The position numbers and the translations under genes are program-made. From CALKCV01 sp964619285 (GTDB taxonomy: Bacteria > Cyanobacteriota > Cyanobacteriia > Cyanobacteriales > Microcoleaceae): a DNA stretch of 20,725 nt. This document shows, in pieces, positions 13,222 to 20,725 of the stretch (within the stretch, counting starts at the first letter, position 1; each line of letters opens with the position of its first letter). The notes beneath the pieces are model-generated. The model was not told the origin of the DNA. It did not search any database and saw only the letters and a program-made list of their open reading frames with translations. Location of the stretch: contig CAZUCT010000123.1 of the NCBI GenBank assembly GCA_964619285.1, forward strand, positions 1-20,725. The letters run 5' to 3'.

Positions 13222-14109
13222 CTATTTAATAGGTCCAATTTCTGCCAAATCCAAAATTTGCGGAATCAAATCTTCCCGCTTCACCGCCATCAAATGTACC
13301 CCGTGACAAATCCCTTGGGCAATCTTCACTTGTTCGGCTGCAATTTTCATTCCTTCTTTTAAAGGTTTCTCCGCATTTGCCAAACGATTTATAATCCCAT
13401 CGGGAATATTTACCCCCGGAACATACTTATTAATAAAAGCTGCATTTTTCGCCGACTTCAACAGAAATATTCCCGCTAAAATCGGTTTGTTTGCATCCAC
13501 GCCAACTTCGTTCGTAAACTTTTCCAACTTGTCAAAATCGGTAATTAATTGACTTTGGAAAAATTGCGCCCCAGCTAATAACTTTCTCTCAAATCTTTTC
13601 TTCAATCCCGACCAACTGGGAGACTGCGGATCTACCGCCGCCCCGGGAAATAAATCCGTGCCTCCGTCGGGTAAATTTTTCCCGTTCCAATCTACCCCGT
13701 GATTCAATTTATCAATAGCTTGTAACAAACGAATTGACTCGAAATCGAACACGCTTTTCGCATCTTTATGGTCTCCCGCTTTAACTGGGTCTCCCGTCAA
13801 TGCTAAGATATTTTCTATGCCTAAAGCTGCCGCCCCCAACAGGTCCGCTTGGAGTCCGATACGGTTGCGATCGCGACAAGCTACTTGATAAATCGGCTCT
13901 ATTCCATTATTTTTTAAAATCACTGATGCTGCCAAAGAAGACATCCCCAAAACTGCCCGACTGCCATCGGTAATATTAACAGCATGAACTCGTCCTTTGA
14001 GACTTTCTGCCATTTCTAACATATGGGTTATCTTTGCACCTTTTGGTGGCGCTACTTCGGCAGTAATTAAAAACTCGCTATTTTTGATTGCAGTTCGGAA
14101 TCGATTCAT
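13222..14109 (-). CDS. Methylenetetrahydrofolate reductase (MetF family)
   Basis: 295-aa cytosolic FAD-type TIM-barrel enzyme reducing 5,10-methylene-THF to 5-methyl-THF for methionine synthesis. Seen are the N-terminal EVAPPKGA strand (family E/P motif, about 18-25), VNITDGSRA (about 39-48), LGIENILALTGDPV (about 95-108) and the barrel-end segments PILAGIFLL and IAAEQVKIAQ. The length fits the bacterial catalytic domain without regulatory extension. The version with KGA and the long loop at about 135-165 (FPGAAVDPQSP) is the divergent MetF type rather than the E. coli form. Cofactor partner cannot be told from sequence alone. Upstream (14174-14285) lies a tandem repeat. Confidence 0.88.
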   Translation of the reverse strand: MNRFRTAIKNSEFLITAEVAPPKGAKITHMLEMAESLKGRVHAVNITDGSRAVLGMSSLAASVILKNNGIEPIYQVACRDRNRIGLQADLLGAAALGIENILALTGDPVKAGDHKDAKSVFDFESIRLLQAIDKLNHGVDWNGKNLPDGGTDLFPGAAVDPQSPSWSGLKKRFERKLLAGAQFFQSQLITDFDKLEKFTNEVGVDANKPILAGIFLLKSAKNAAFINKYVPGVNIPDGIINRLANAEKPLKEGMKIAAEQVKIAQGICHGVHLMAVKREDLIPQILDLAEIGPIK

Positions 14110-14173
14110 TTTATTTTTCTTAGTAGTTTTAGCTTAATTGATAATCGCAGATGCTTTTTTCGTAATTTTTGCG

Positions 14174-14285
14174 GTAGCCCAGAAACCCGGTTTTTTCCAA
14201 AGATTTAGTAGCCCAGAAACCCGGTTTTTTCCAAAGATTTAGTAGCCCAGAAACCCGGTTTTTTCAAAAAACCTGGTTTCTTAAC
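14174..14285. repeat. Tandem 34-bp repeat of the 'gcccagaaacccggtttttt' family
   Basis: Two identical 34-bp units begin at 14174 and 14208. A third at 14242 diverges into the hairpin form (aaacccggtttttt, then aaaaaacctggttt). The units are adjacent without spacers, so this is not a CRISPR. Single copies of the hairpin are at 17216-17248 and 20653-20685. It fills the spacer between trpS and the metF-like gene. Confidence 0.9.
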
Positions 14286-14341
14286 TTACTACCCTGCCCC
14301 TCCTAAAAGACGAGAATCGAGCAGTATTTGTTGCCCAGAAA

Positions 14342-15370
14342 TTACAGAGGTTTGGAATAACCCAAAGCAGATTTAACTTTAGCCAGAGTTTCGTTAGCGA
14401 TCGCCCCCGCTTTTTCCCTACCTTCTCGCAAAACCGACTCCAAATAACCCTGCTCATTTCTAACAGCTTTATATTTTTCTTGAATGGGTTGTAAAGCGGA
14501 AATAACCGTCTCCGTCAGCAACAGTTTAAACTGCCCCCAACCCAGATCTGCACACTCAGCAACAACCTCCTCTTTTGTCTTTCCAGAAAGCAGCATATAA
14601 AGACCCAACAAATTATTGCATTCCGGTCTTTCCGGGTCGTCAAAAGTTAAACCGCGTACCGAGTCCGTCTTGCAACGTTTGATTTTTTTTGTTATTGCCT
14701 CTGGCGGGTCTAACAAATTAATTCTGCTCAATTCCGAAGGGTCGGACTTAGACATTTTATTAGTACCATCCGTCAGACTCATCACCCTCGCCCCTTCCCG
14801 TCTAATTAAAGGTTCTGGTAATTTTAAAATCGTTTTTTCTCTGCCGAATAAATGATTGAACCTAACCGCAATATCCCTAGTCAATTCCAGATGTTGTTTT
14901 TGGTCTTCTCCCACCGGCACTTTATCCGCATCGTAAAGCAAAATATCCGCCGCCATTAACACTGGATAATCTAATAAACCGGTGCCGACATTTTCTCCTT
15001 GCTTGACCGCTTTTTCTTTAAATTGAATCATATCCGTCAGCCAATTTAGAGGCGTAATACAATTTAACAGCCAAGTCAATTCGCTGTGGGCCGGAATATG
15101 GGATTGGACGAAGATGGTAGAATGCTCTAAATCTATGCCGCAAGCCAGATAGAGGGCGGCTATGGTGTAGGTGTCCGCCGCTAAAGTGGCCGGGTTGTGG
15201 GGCACTGTAATGGCGTGGAGATCCACCACGCAAAAATAGTTGTCGTATTCTGCTTGGCCATCGACCCAATTACGAATGGCCCCGAGATAATTGCCCAGGT
15301 GGAGGTTGCCCGTGGGTTGAACTCCAGAGAGGATACGTTTTTTGCTCATTAGTTCGATCTTAAAACTCAA
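14342..15370 (-). CDS. trpS: Tryptophanyl-tRNA synthetase
   Basis: 342 aa (335 from the second Met at 15349, MSKKRILSGVQPTG, which is the usual N-terminus of the family and the likelier start). Class Ic synthetase that charges tRNA-Trp. The ATP-binding signatures are HLGN in GNLHLGNYLG at 21-30 (the HIGH equivalent) and KMSKS at 205-209. The tryptophan-site and dimer motifs VDLHAIT and MAADILLYDADKVPVGEDQKQH are also present. It is transcribed alone; a 34-bp tandem repeat lies just downstream. Confidence 0.97.
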   Translation of the reverse strand: MSFKIELMSKKRILSGVQPTGNLHLGNYLGAIRNWVDGQAEYDNYFCVVDLHAITVPHNPATLAADTYTIAALYLACGIDLEHSTIFVQSHIPAHSELTWLLNCITPLNWLTDMIQFKEKAVKQGENVGTGLLDYPVLMAADILLYDADKVPVGEDQKQHLELTRDIAVRFNHLFGREKTILKLPEPLIRREGARVMSLTDGTNKMSKSDPSELSRINLLDPPEAITKKIKRCKTDSVRGLTFDDPERPECNNLLGLYMLLSGKTKEEVVAECADLGWGQFKLLLTETVISALQPIQEKYKAVRNEQGYLESVLREGREKAGAIANETLAKVKSALGYSKPL

Positions 15371-15514
15371 CTTAATTTTCTATTGTGCCACGTTATCGGG
15401 ATGAAAAGTTGAATAACGGTACATTTTGGGGTTTAATAAAGATGGCGAGCCTCCATCTCAATTATGCAAATTTACCCTTTCATACTCATGGCGAGTACTC
15501 TTACTCCCCAAGTC

Positions 15515-15542
15515 AATTGTTAATTGTTAATTGTTAATTGTT
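15515..15542. repeat. Heptad STRR, aattgtt x4, at the start codon of the next gene
   Basis: Four perfect units end 5 bp before ATG 15548, so the array itself forms the leader and no SD can be seen. Confidence 0.9.
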
Positions 15543-15547
15543 AAGCG

Positions 15548-15931
15548 ATGAAGCCAAAAATTACGACGACAACCGCCTGGAAACAAGCCGAAATGTTAAT
15601 GCAGCCTTCTCTAATTAGACTGTTAGATAATCTCGCCAAAACTTTAGAAAATTCGGCGTGGAACGGTATTTACAAAGAAGTGCAAACTCCTATTCCAGGA
15701 TACAGATTGGATTTAGAATATAAAGACCAAAAAGTAAGCGTTAACATCTGGGAACTCTGCTATCAAATCTGCTTTAGCAATTATCGCCAAACCCACGCTG
15801 AAGAAGAAGTAGTAGAAGTAGAAATAGATACCAGTTTAATCGATAAAAATGGAGAAGCAGACTGGGACCGCTTAGAAGATAAAACTCGTCAAGTTGTCGA
15901 AAACTTATTTGCAGAATTGCCAAAAGTATGA
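15548..15931 (+). CDS. Conserved hypothetical cyanobacterial protein
   Basis: 127-aa soluble, acidic protein without a domain I can name. The N-terminal part (TAWKQAEMLMQPSLIRLLDNLAKTLE) is helical. The middle (IPGYRLDLEYKDQKVSVNIWELCYQICF) looks like a beta sheet, and the end (VVEVEIDTSLIDKNGEADWDRLEDKTRQVVENLFAEL) is acidic and helical. Codon use and the complete, well-folded-looking sequence make it a real gene. There is no SD; the heptad array lies directly upstream. The next gene on the same strand (YgfZ-like) is about 100 bp away across another heptad array, so co-transcription is possible. Confidence 0.75.
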   Translation: MKPKITTTTAWKQAEMLMQPSLIRLLDNLAKTLENSAWNGIYKEVQTPIPGYRLDLEYKDQKVSVNIWELCYQICFSNYRQTHAEEEVVEVEIDTSLIDKNGEADWDRLEDKTRQVVENLFAELPKV

Positions 15932-15932
15932 T

Positions 15933-16009
15933 AATTGTTAATTGTCAATTGTCAATTGTCAATTGTTTATTGTTAATATTTAATTGTTAATTGTCAATTG
16001 TTAATTGTT
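15933..16009. repeat. Heptad STRR, aattgt(t/c) x11
   Basis: Eleven consecutive 7-bp units in unbroken register, mostly aattgtt or aattgtc, with tattgtt and aatattt as decayed members. It begins 2 bp after the stop of the 127-aa gene and ends 21 bp before the YgfZ-like start. Confidence 0.92.
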
Positions 16010-16029
16010 AGTTACCTATTACCTAAATT

Positions 16030-17073
16030 ATGATGCAAGAATTACGCGAATTTCAAACAACCAACGGTGCAATTTTTGAAGATGAAACTATTATTAGTTT
16101 CGGTAAGGATGCCGCCGCGATGGAGGCAGTAAAAACTGGCGTTGCTTTGTGCGATCGCTCCCATTGGGGACTCCTACAGTTCTCCGACGAGGAACGCCTT
16201 AAATTCCTACACAACCAAAGCACCAATAACATCGAATCTCTCAAACCGGGGCAAGGCTGCGATACCGTTTTTGTCAATTCTACCGCCCGCACTCTCGACT
16301 TAGCCACGGTTTACATCGCCGAAAATGTGGCTTTAGTATTAGTCTCTCCCAACCGCCGCCAACAATTATTAGAATGGTTAGACCGCTATATTTTCCCTTT
16401 CGATAAAGTTGCCTTAAAAGACATCAGTAGCGACTATGCCATCTTTAGTTTAGTGGGACCGGAATCTCATAAATTGCTAGAAAAATTAGGCGAAACCGCA
16501 TTAGCAAGCGAACCCCACGCCACCCACAAATTAATTAATCTGGCAGATTTCGAAGTTCGCCTCGCCGCCGGCAGCGGTTTGGCAACTGGGGGATATACGT
16601 TAATAGTTCCAGAGACGGATGCGGTTAAAGTTTGGCAAAAACTGATAGAGATGGGGGCGGTGGCGATGGGCGATCGCCTCTGGCAGAAGTTAAGAATAGA
16701 ACAAGGTCGCCCCGCCTGTGACAGCGAACTAACGGAAGATTACAACCCCCTCGAAGCGGGTTTGTGGCAAACCATCTCTTTCGAGAAAGGTTGTTACATC
16801 GGTCAAGAAACCATCGCCAGGTTAAACACTTATAAAGGAGTAAAACAACAGCTCTGGGGCATTCGTCTTAGCGGGAATGCGGAACCGGGGGCGGTATTAA
16901 CGGTAGGGGAAGATAAAGTCGGCAAACTTACCAGTTGTATCGAAAGCGACGGCGGTTATTTTGGTTTGGGTTACGTTCGGGTAAAGGCCGGTGGCGTCGG
17001 TTTAAAAGTGCGGGTTGGAGATGTAGAAGGAGAAGTTGTTGAGGTGCCGTTTTTGAGTCGGGGGTATTTATAG
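16030..17073 (+). CDS. ygfZ: YgfZ/GcvT-like folate-binding protein
   Basis: 347 aa of the GcvT-related aminomethyltransferase fold. The diagnostic YgfZ signature K-G-C-Y-x-G-Q-E is at 253-260 (KGCYIGQETIARL), with the conserved Cys255. The N-terminal part has the folate-binding region (FGKDAAAMEAVKTGVALCDRSHWGLLQFSDEERLKFLHNQSTNNI). In E. coli, YgfZ supports iron-sulfur enzymes such as MiaB in a folate-dependent way; the same role is inferred. Start is ATG ATG, either may serve; no clear SD. The C-terminal beta-barrel (about 275-345) is complete. Confidence 0.88.
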   Translation: MMQELREFQTTNGAIFEDETIISFGKDAAAMEAVKTGVALCDRSHWGLLQFSDEERLKFLHNQSTNNIESLKPGQGCDTVFVNSTARTLDLATVYIAENVALVLVSPNRRQQLLEWLDRYIFPFDKVALKDISSDYAIFSLVGPESHKLLEKLGETALASEPHATHKLINLADFEVRLAAGSGLATGGYTLIVPETDAVKVWQKLIEMGAVAMGDRLWQKLRIEQGRPACDSELTEDYNPLEAGLWQTISFEKGCYIGQETIARLNTYKGVKQQLWGIRLSGNAEPGAVLTVGEDKVGKLTSCIESDGGYFGLGYVRVKAGGVGLKVRVGDVEGEVVEVPFLSRGYL

Positions 17074-17112
17074 CATTCCTATTTGAGTAGCGTCCAAAAA
17101 TTGATTGCTTTT

Positions 17113-17154
17113 AGGCAAGAGGCAAAAGGCAAAAGGCAAGAGGCAAAAGGCAAT
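17113..17154. repeat. Heptad STRR, aggcaa(a/g) x6
   Basis: Six consecutive 7-bp units downstream of the YgfZ-like gene. Confidence 0.9.
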
Positions 17155-17215
17155 AGTAGGGAATAGGAAAAAGGGAACTTTTTGTTACTAGAGAGCAGGT
17201 TTTGTGTGGAACCTC

Positions 17216-17248
17216 AGAAACCCGGTTTTTTGGAAAAACCGGGTTTCT
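17216..17248. terminator. 15-bp-stem hairpin of the agaaacccggttttt family
   Basis: 17216-17230 pairs exactly with 17234-17248 around a 3-nt loop. It lies between the convergent ygfZ-like and YgiT-type genes and could stop transcription from both sides. Copies elsewhere in the window show it is a dispersed repeat first. Confidence 0.6.
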
Positions 17249-17288
17249 TGACCTGTGTAACTCCCCTCATCTTCCACTCTGGAATAAC

Positions 17289-17537
17289 TCAAGTAAAATT
17301 AGCTACCTCGACGCTACGTTTGACAGCTAATTTATGGCGATCGCTCTGAATTAGATCTATTTGATGGAGGGTTTCTGCCGTTAAATAACTCGATCCGCAA
17401 TGAGGGCAATTTACCACTGGGATATTTTCTATTACTAGCAAATCTCGACCTTTGCCATAAGTTCTAGCAACGTGACGAATTCGCGTTCCTTCCGTTCCAC
17501 AAACATCGCATATCCTCAAAAGCTCTGCTTTCATCAA
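17289..17537 (-). CDS. YgiT-type zinc-finger protein (MqsA N-domain-like, orphan antitoxin candidate)
   Basis: 82 aa with two CxxC pairs (Cys10/Cys13 and Cys44/Cys47) expected to bind one zinc, as in the N-terminal domain of MqsA. Sequence CDVCGTEG...NIPVVNCPHCGSSYLTAET is typical of the short YgiT-type family. Such genes normally follow a DUF4258 (MqsR/RelE-like) toxin gene. The 180 bp upstream (17538-17717) holds no such frame, so the toxin is missing here. No helix-turn-helix domain is attached. Starts at ATG 17537 or 17534. It may be a solitary antitoxin or a remnant. Confidence 0.82.
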   Translation of the reverse strand: MMKAELLRICDVCGTEGTRIRHVARTYGKGRDLLVIENIPVVNCPHCGSSYLTAETLHQIDLIQSDRHKLAVKRSVEVANFT

Positions 17538-17610
17538 TCCCGTTCCCCATTTACAAGAAGAAGCAAGACAGACTTTCGCCTAACTTGCCTCGTTTTCTTT
17601 CTACTCAATT

Positions 17611-17714
17611 GGAGCATCTCATATTTGCAAATAAAATAAGGCACGCAATTAACAATTGACGATTGACAATTGACAAAAATCGTTTTTGGTTTTTACTTGC
17701 ATTGAGATGCACCC
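17611..17714. repeat. MITE-like element with GGAGCATCTC-type terminal inverted repeats, short copy
   Basis: About 104 bp. The left end is ggagcatctcatatttgcaa (17611-17630). The right end is ttgcattgagatgcaccc (17698-17714 region), whose reverse complement begins gggtgcatctcaatgcaa. The interior includes a heptad array (17647-17674). It ends within 3 bp of the aar stop codon. The same end pair occurs at 12253-12414. Confidence 0.55.
17647..17674. repeat. Heptad STRR, aattgac-type x4
   Basis: Four units in register (aattaac, aattgac, gattgac, aattgac) inside the MITE-like element. Confidence 0.8.
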
Positions 17715-17717
17715 CTA

Positions 17718-18752
17718 TTAAATCTCCTCTGGCGACAGCATCAAAGGACGGAAACCGTGTTTGACCGAAATCTTGCCGATATCCTCCATTTTTTCCACAG
17801 TAATCTGATTGCGACCCCAGGAGAAATTAGTATAGATTTTCTCAAACTCCAGCAACATCGACTCCGCAAAGCAAGCAAACAACTGACGGCCCGGCACGTC
17901 CATATTGACTATCTTCATAATCTTCCAGTCAATATCTAAAGAATGTTCGACGATGCCGCCCTTGAGGACGTATATCTCTGGATGTTGAACTTTGGTTTCC
18001 ATATTTTTCGGATAACCGCCGTCGATTAACAAGCAAGGTTTTTTCAAAACTTCAGCGTTAATTTCCACCCCTTTCGGCATACTTGCCACCCAAACCACGA
18101 TATCTGCTAGGGGCAAAGCGGCTTCTAATTCTAAGATTTTACCCCGCCCTAATTCGCTTTGTAAAGCACTGAGTCGATCGCGATCGCGAGCTATCAGCAA
18201 CAAATCTTTAACATCTGTCTTCGCATTCAACCAGCGACAAACCGCACTGCCAATATCCCCCGTTGCCCCGCAAACTGCAACAGTAGCTTTTGCCAGCTCT
18301 ATTCCCAACTTTTCTGCAGCTTGTTCCACCTGACGGCAAATAATATAAGCCGTGTGGGTATTGCCAGTAGTAAAACGTTTAAACTCCAGAGTAATATTGC
18401 GGATTTGTTTAAACTTTTCTAAGTTGAAATTCTCAAAAATAATCGAAGAAAAACCGCCCAAAGCCGTAATATCAATGCCGTTTTTTTGGGCGTGAGCCAT
18501 TGCATTTATTATCTTCCGAGTAGCTGCTTTGATGCGGCGATTGGCTAACATTTCTGGTAGGAAGCAAGACTCTACATATTTGCCTTGTATTTTTTGACCG
18601 GTGATGCTAGTAACTTCAATTGTATCGACAATTTGTGGAGGAGCGCTACACCAAAAATCCAGCCCGCGATCGGCGTATTCTGGATAACCCAGCTCTCTTG
18701 CCACAGATTGCGCGTGTTCCAAACTTGTAAGATGACCGATTAAACCAAACAT
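17718..18752 (-). CDS. aar: Long-chain acyl-ACP reductase
   Basis: 344-aa cyanobacterial enzyme that reduces fatty acyl-ACP to the fatty aldehyde with NADPH, the first step of alkane synthesis. The N-terminus MFGLIGHLTSLEHAQ and the Rossmann loop CGATGDIGS at 161-169 are characteristic. The catalytic Cys294 (QLFACFAES) sits at the same number as in the Synechococcus elongatus enzyme. Length is as expected (about 340 aa). It lies downstream of ado on the same strand, 115 bp apart with a heptad array between them. Co-transcription is likely but the spacer could hold a separate promoter. The genes usually next to it in other cyanobacteria (for example accA) are not found here. Confidence 0.96.
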   Translation of the reverse strand: MFGLIGHLTSLEHAQSVARELGYPEYADRGLDFWCSAPPQIVDTIEVTSITGQKIQGKYVESCFLPEMLANRRIKAATRKIINAMAHAQKNGIDITALGGFSSIIFENFNLEKFKQIRNITLEFKRFTTGNTHTAYIICRQVEQAAEKLGIELAKATVAVCGATGDIGSAVCRWLNAKTDVKDLLLIARDRDRLSALQSELGRGKILELEAALPLADIVVWVASMPKGVEINAEVLKKPCLLIDGGYPKNMETKVQHPEIYVLKGGIVEHSLDIDWKIMKIVNMDVPGRQLFACFAESMLLEFEKIYTNFSWGRNQITVEKMEDIGKISVKHGFRPLMLSPEEI

Positions 18753-18777
18753 TAATTGTCAGTTATTTTTGTAAATT

Positions 18778-18819
18778 GGGAATGGGGAATGGGGAATGGG
18801 GAATGGGGAATTGGGAATT
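18778..18819. repeat. Heptad STRR, gggaat(g/t) x6
   Basis: Six units between ado and aar, starting 25 bp upstream of the aar start codon. The nearby caattcccc (about 18844-18852) can pair with the ggggaattg of the array. Confidence 0.9.
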
Positions 18820-18867
18820 GGAAACTCCCCAATTAACAATACCGCAATTCCCCATTTCTTCAAATAA

Positions 18868-19563
18868 CTATGCTGCTGCCAAACCTTGGGCAGACATCCG
18901 CATAATTTCTACATTATTAAAGCCGATGTTGCTCAAAGCTTCGCCGTAGGCAATCATAAAATCCTCAACTAAAGCTTCTTTTTCCATTTCTAAGGTATGG
19001 GCATCCTTTTCTACTTGGTTGAGCATCTTCCAAACCAAGGGTAAATTTTTGCGGTTGGCTTCTTGGAGTTCTTTTTTGGATGTTTCAAAGTTTTCTCCCA
19101 GCCACTTTTCGCCGAAATTTAGATGCATATATTCGTCTTTAACTACCCCTTCAGTGATTTTGCGGGCAAAAGGATCTGCCACTGGGATATAAATGTTGTA
19201 AGCGGCGATCGCGAAGCACTCAATAATCAAAGACTGAATCAACAAGCAGGTAACAATATTGCCAGCAGCAGCCGCATCTTGGAAGTTTTCATGGAGTTGG
19301 CCAAAAAACTCTTTGGCAAACTGCATATCTGGAGTTACCGCCAGATTGCGGCCACAGGCTTGAAATCCCTTTTTGTGGCGATTTTCCATTTTGGACAAGC
19401 TAATTAACTCGTCCTTGTAATCTGGCAGCATTTCGGCCAGCTTGACGTAATTATCGTGGGCCTCGTCTTCGCCTTCAATGACGATGGCGTTAATTCTGCT
19501 GTAGGCATCTTTGTAGGTTTCGCTATGGAAATCAATGGTTGGAATGGCTTCCACCTGTGGCAT
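18868..19563 (-). CDS. ado: Aldehyde-deformylating oxygenase (alkane synthase)
   Basis: 231-aa ferritin-like di-iron enzyme that turns the fatty aldehyde made by Aar into an alkane or alkene plus formate. All six metal ligands of the characterised enzymes are present at the standard numbers: Glu32, Glu60, His63, Glu115, Glu144 and His147. Length is the same as the S. elongatus protein. AGGAGA (complement of 19574-19579) lies 10 nt before the ATG. It leads the ado-aar pair and is divergent from the ABC permease gene. Confidence 0.98.
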   Translation of the reverse strand: MPQVEAIPTIDFHSETYKDAYSRINAIVIEGEDEAHDNYVKLAEMLPDYKDELISLSKMENRHKKGFQACGRNLAVTPDMQFAKEFFGQLHENFQDAAAAGNIVTCLLIQSLIIECFAIAAYNIYIPVADPFARKITEGVVKDEYMHLNFGEKWLGENFETSKKELQEANRKNLPLVWKMLNQVEKDAHTLEMEKEALVEDFMIAYGEALSNIGFNNVEIMRMSAQGLAAA

Positions 19564-19790
19564 ATTTCTGTTATCTCCTAAATTAGCTTATAACAATTGG
19601 TTTTGGGGTCATTATGGCCCAAGCAAAACTTAGTTAAGTTGAACTGAGCTTATAGTTTACTTTACCTACTTTATTGGAGAATTTGCTATCCTGGCCGCAA
19701 TTTCTCTGCTTATCTCTGTCTTCGATCTTTCGGACCCGATTTCTGATAAGCTCCACTTAGATTTTTAACTTAAATACAACAGCATAGCTT
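19564..19790. promoter_or_regulatory. Divergent promoter region, ado and ABC permease
   Basis: 227 bp between the two start codons. On the ado side, TATAAG (complement of about 19588-19593) is a candidate -10 about 25 bp before the start, with a strong SD. On the permease side, no convincing promoter or SD was seen, so that gene may be weakly translated or start elsewhere. Confidence 0.4.
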
Positions 19791-20609
19791 ATGACCAAAC
19801 CTGCTGACACCCCTAAAATTTTAGAGAAAACTAGCTTGGTTTTACTAATCTTGGGGGCGTTTATTGCTTTGCTGCCTTTGGCGATCGTTTTTTTAACTTC
19901 CCTCACCCCCCCAGGCGGAAATCTGCCAGAAACGGGCCCGACTTTGGCCAACTATCTAGAAGCATGGCAGCGAGGCAATTTTCTCTTGGCTTTCGCTAAT
20001 TCGACTCTAGTGGCCTTGGCAGTTACTGCTTTTCAAGTTATGACCTCGGCCCTGGCCGGGTATGCTTTGGCCCGGCTGCGCTTTCGCGGCAGGCAAGCTG
20101 TCTTATTAATTGTCATTGCCACCCTCGTCATTCCTTTTCAACTATTAGTAATTCCCATCTTTTTAGTCTTAAAATGGGGGCACTTACTCAATACTTATTT
20201 GGCTTTAATTTTACCGACGGCGGCTAACGGCTTTGGCATTTTTCTGTTACGTCAATATTTTACTACTATTCCCATAGAATTAGAAGAAGCGGCGGCCCTG
20301 GATGGTGCCAACCGCTGGCAAATTTTATGGCAGGTAATTTTACCTTTGGCGCGACCGGCTTTAGTTACTTTATTTTTGTTGACTTTTATTGGGGAATGGA
20401 ACGATTTATTTAAACCTTTAGTATTTACAACTAGACCGGAATTGAAAACGGTACAGTTAGCCTTGGCGGAGTTTCAAGAACAGTTTACCAGCAGTTGGGA
20501 ATTGTTAATGGCGGCGGCGATACTTGCGACTATTCCAGTGGTAGTTTTGTTTTTGGTGGGGCAGCGACAGTTTCTTCAGGGTATCGCTTCTACTGGGATT
20601 AAGAATTGA
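19791..20609 (+). CDS. ABC sugar transporter permease (CUT1, MalG-like)
   Basis: 272-aa inner-membrane permease. Six predicted helices lie at about 13-36, 69-91, 104-125, 136-154, 188-209 and 241-263. The EAA motif that docks to the ATPase is at about 166-185 (EAAALDGANRWQILWQVILP). This fits the MalG half of CUT1 carbohydrate importers. The MalF-type partner, binding protein and ATPase are not in the window; the next downstream sequence is repeats, so the partners, if linked, are elsewhere. The substrate cannot be told. No SD is seen before ATG 19791, but it directly precedes the first helix. Confidence 0.9.
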   Translation: MTKPADTPKILEKTSLVLLILGAFIALLPLAIVFLTSLTPPGGNLPETGPTLANYLEAWQRGNFLLAFANSTLVALAVTAFQVMTSALAGYALARLRFRGRQAVLLIVIATLVIPFQLLVIPIFLVLKWGHLLNTYLALILPTAANGFGIFLLRQYFTTIPIELEEAAALDGANRWQILWQVILPLARPALVTLFLLTFIGEWNDLFKPLVFTTRPELKTVQLALAEFQEQFTSSWELLMAAAILATIPVVVLFLVGQRQFLQGIASTGIKN

Positions 20610-20613
20610 TCTT

Positions 20614-20648
20614 AATTAACAATTAATAATTAATAGTTAACAATTGTC
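20614..20648. repeat. Heptad STRR, aattaac-type x5
   Basis: Five units in register (aattaac, aattaat, aattaat, agttaac, aattgtc) just after the permease stop codon. Confidence 0.8.
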
Positions 20649-20652
20649 GCCC

Positions 20653-20725
20653 AGAAACCCGGTTTTTTCAAAAAACCGGGTTTCTTAATGGTAGCGACAA
20701 GAAAAAACCGGGTTTCTTAATGGTA
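20653..20725. repeat. agaaacccggtttttt hairpin plus direct repeat at the window edge
   Basis: 20653-20668 pairs exactly with 20670-20685, a 16-bp stem that may terminate the permease transcript. The 24 bp at 20670-20693 are then repeated exactly at 20702-20725, and the window ends there, so the array may continue. Confidence 0.85.

Noticed and set aside
14174..14285. CRISPR array
   Set aside because: 34-bp units abut with no spacers; the unit belongs to a dispersed hairpin family.

Overview
The window is chromosomal DNA from a filamentous cyanobacterium, probably of the Oscillatoria/Microcoleus type. The HIP1 palindrome GCGATCGC recurs throughout. The alkane pair ado/aar, a fused PyrF-PyrE, a CHAT-domain caspase-like protein and heptanucleotide STRR arrays are all typical of that group. 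The genus is inference.

Layout. 1-850: a cluster of short tandem repeats, tRNA-Glu(UUC) with its terminator on the minus strand, and a tnpB-less relic of an IS200/IS605-type element. 851-2839: a minus-strand pair, coaX (type III pantothenate kinase) followed by an SLH-domain lipoprotein. 2928-4922: a GAF/PAS sensor-like protein and, convergent to it, a secreted protein with three BLIP/SmpA-like repeats. 5048-6529: the fused pyrimidine gene pyrF-pyrE. 6530-10560: the accessory region. It holds a TacA/TacT-like (DUF1778/GNAT) toxin-antitoxin pair whose 5' ends both look damaged. After it comes a compact array of small, very acidic, mutually homologous proteins (a C-half, an N-half and a full copy), translationally coupled to a TPR-CHAT protease-like gene. 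10560-11984: icd. 11985-13221: repeat-rich spacer, a DHFR-family gene fragment and a small three-helix membrane protein that overlap antisense. 13222-17537: a MetF-like reductase, trpS, a cyanobacterial conserved hypothetical protein, a YgfZ/GcvT-like protein and an orphan YgiT-type zinc-finger protein. 17718-19563: aar and ado, the two-step fatty acyl-ACP to alkane pathway. 19791-20609: a CUT1-type ABC sugar permease, followed by palindromic repeats at the window edge.

Most genes are housekeeping. Two things stand out. One is the acidic-protein array plus CHAT operon at 7766-10285, a candidate undescribed caspase-like module. The other is the density of small repeats: at least ten intergenic arrays with an exact 7-bp period but different sequences, two MITE-like families present in two copies each, and a hairpin family built on 'agaaacccggttttt'. 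Two heptad arrays sit directly against a start codon, where a ribosome binding site would normally be. All functional calls rest on reading motifs; no database search was run.
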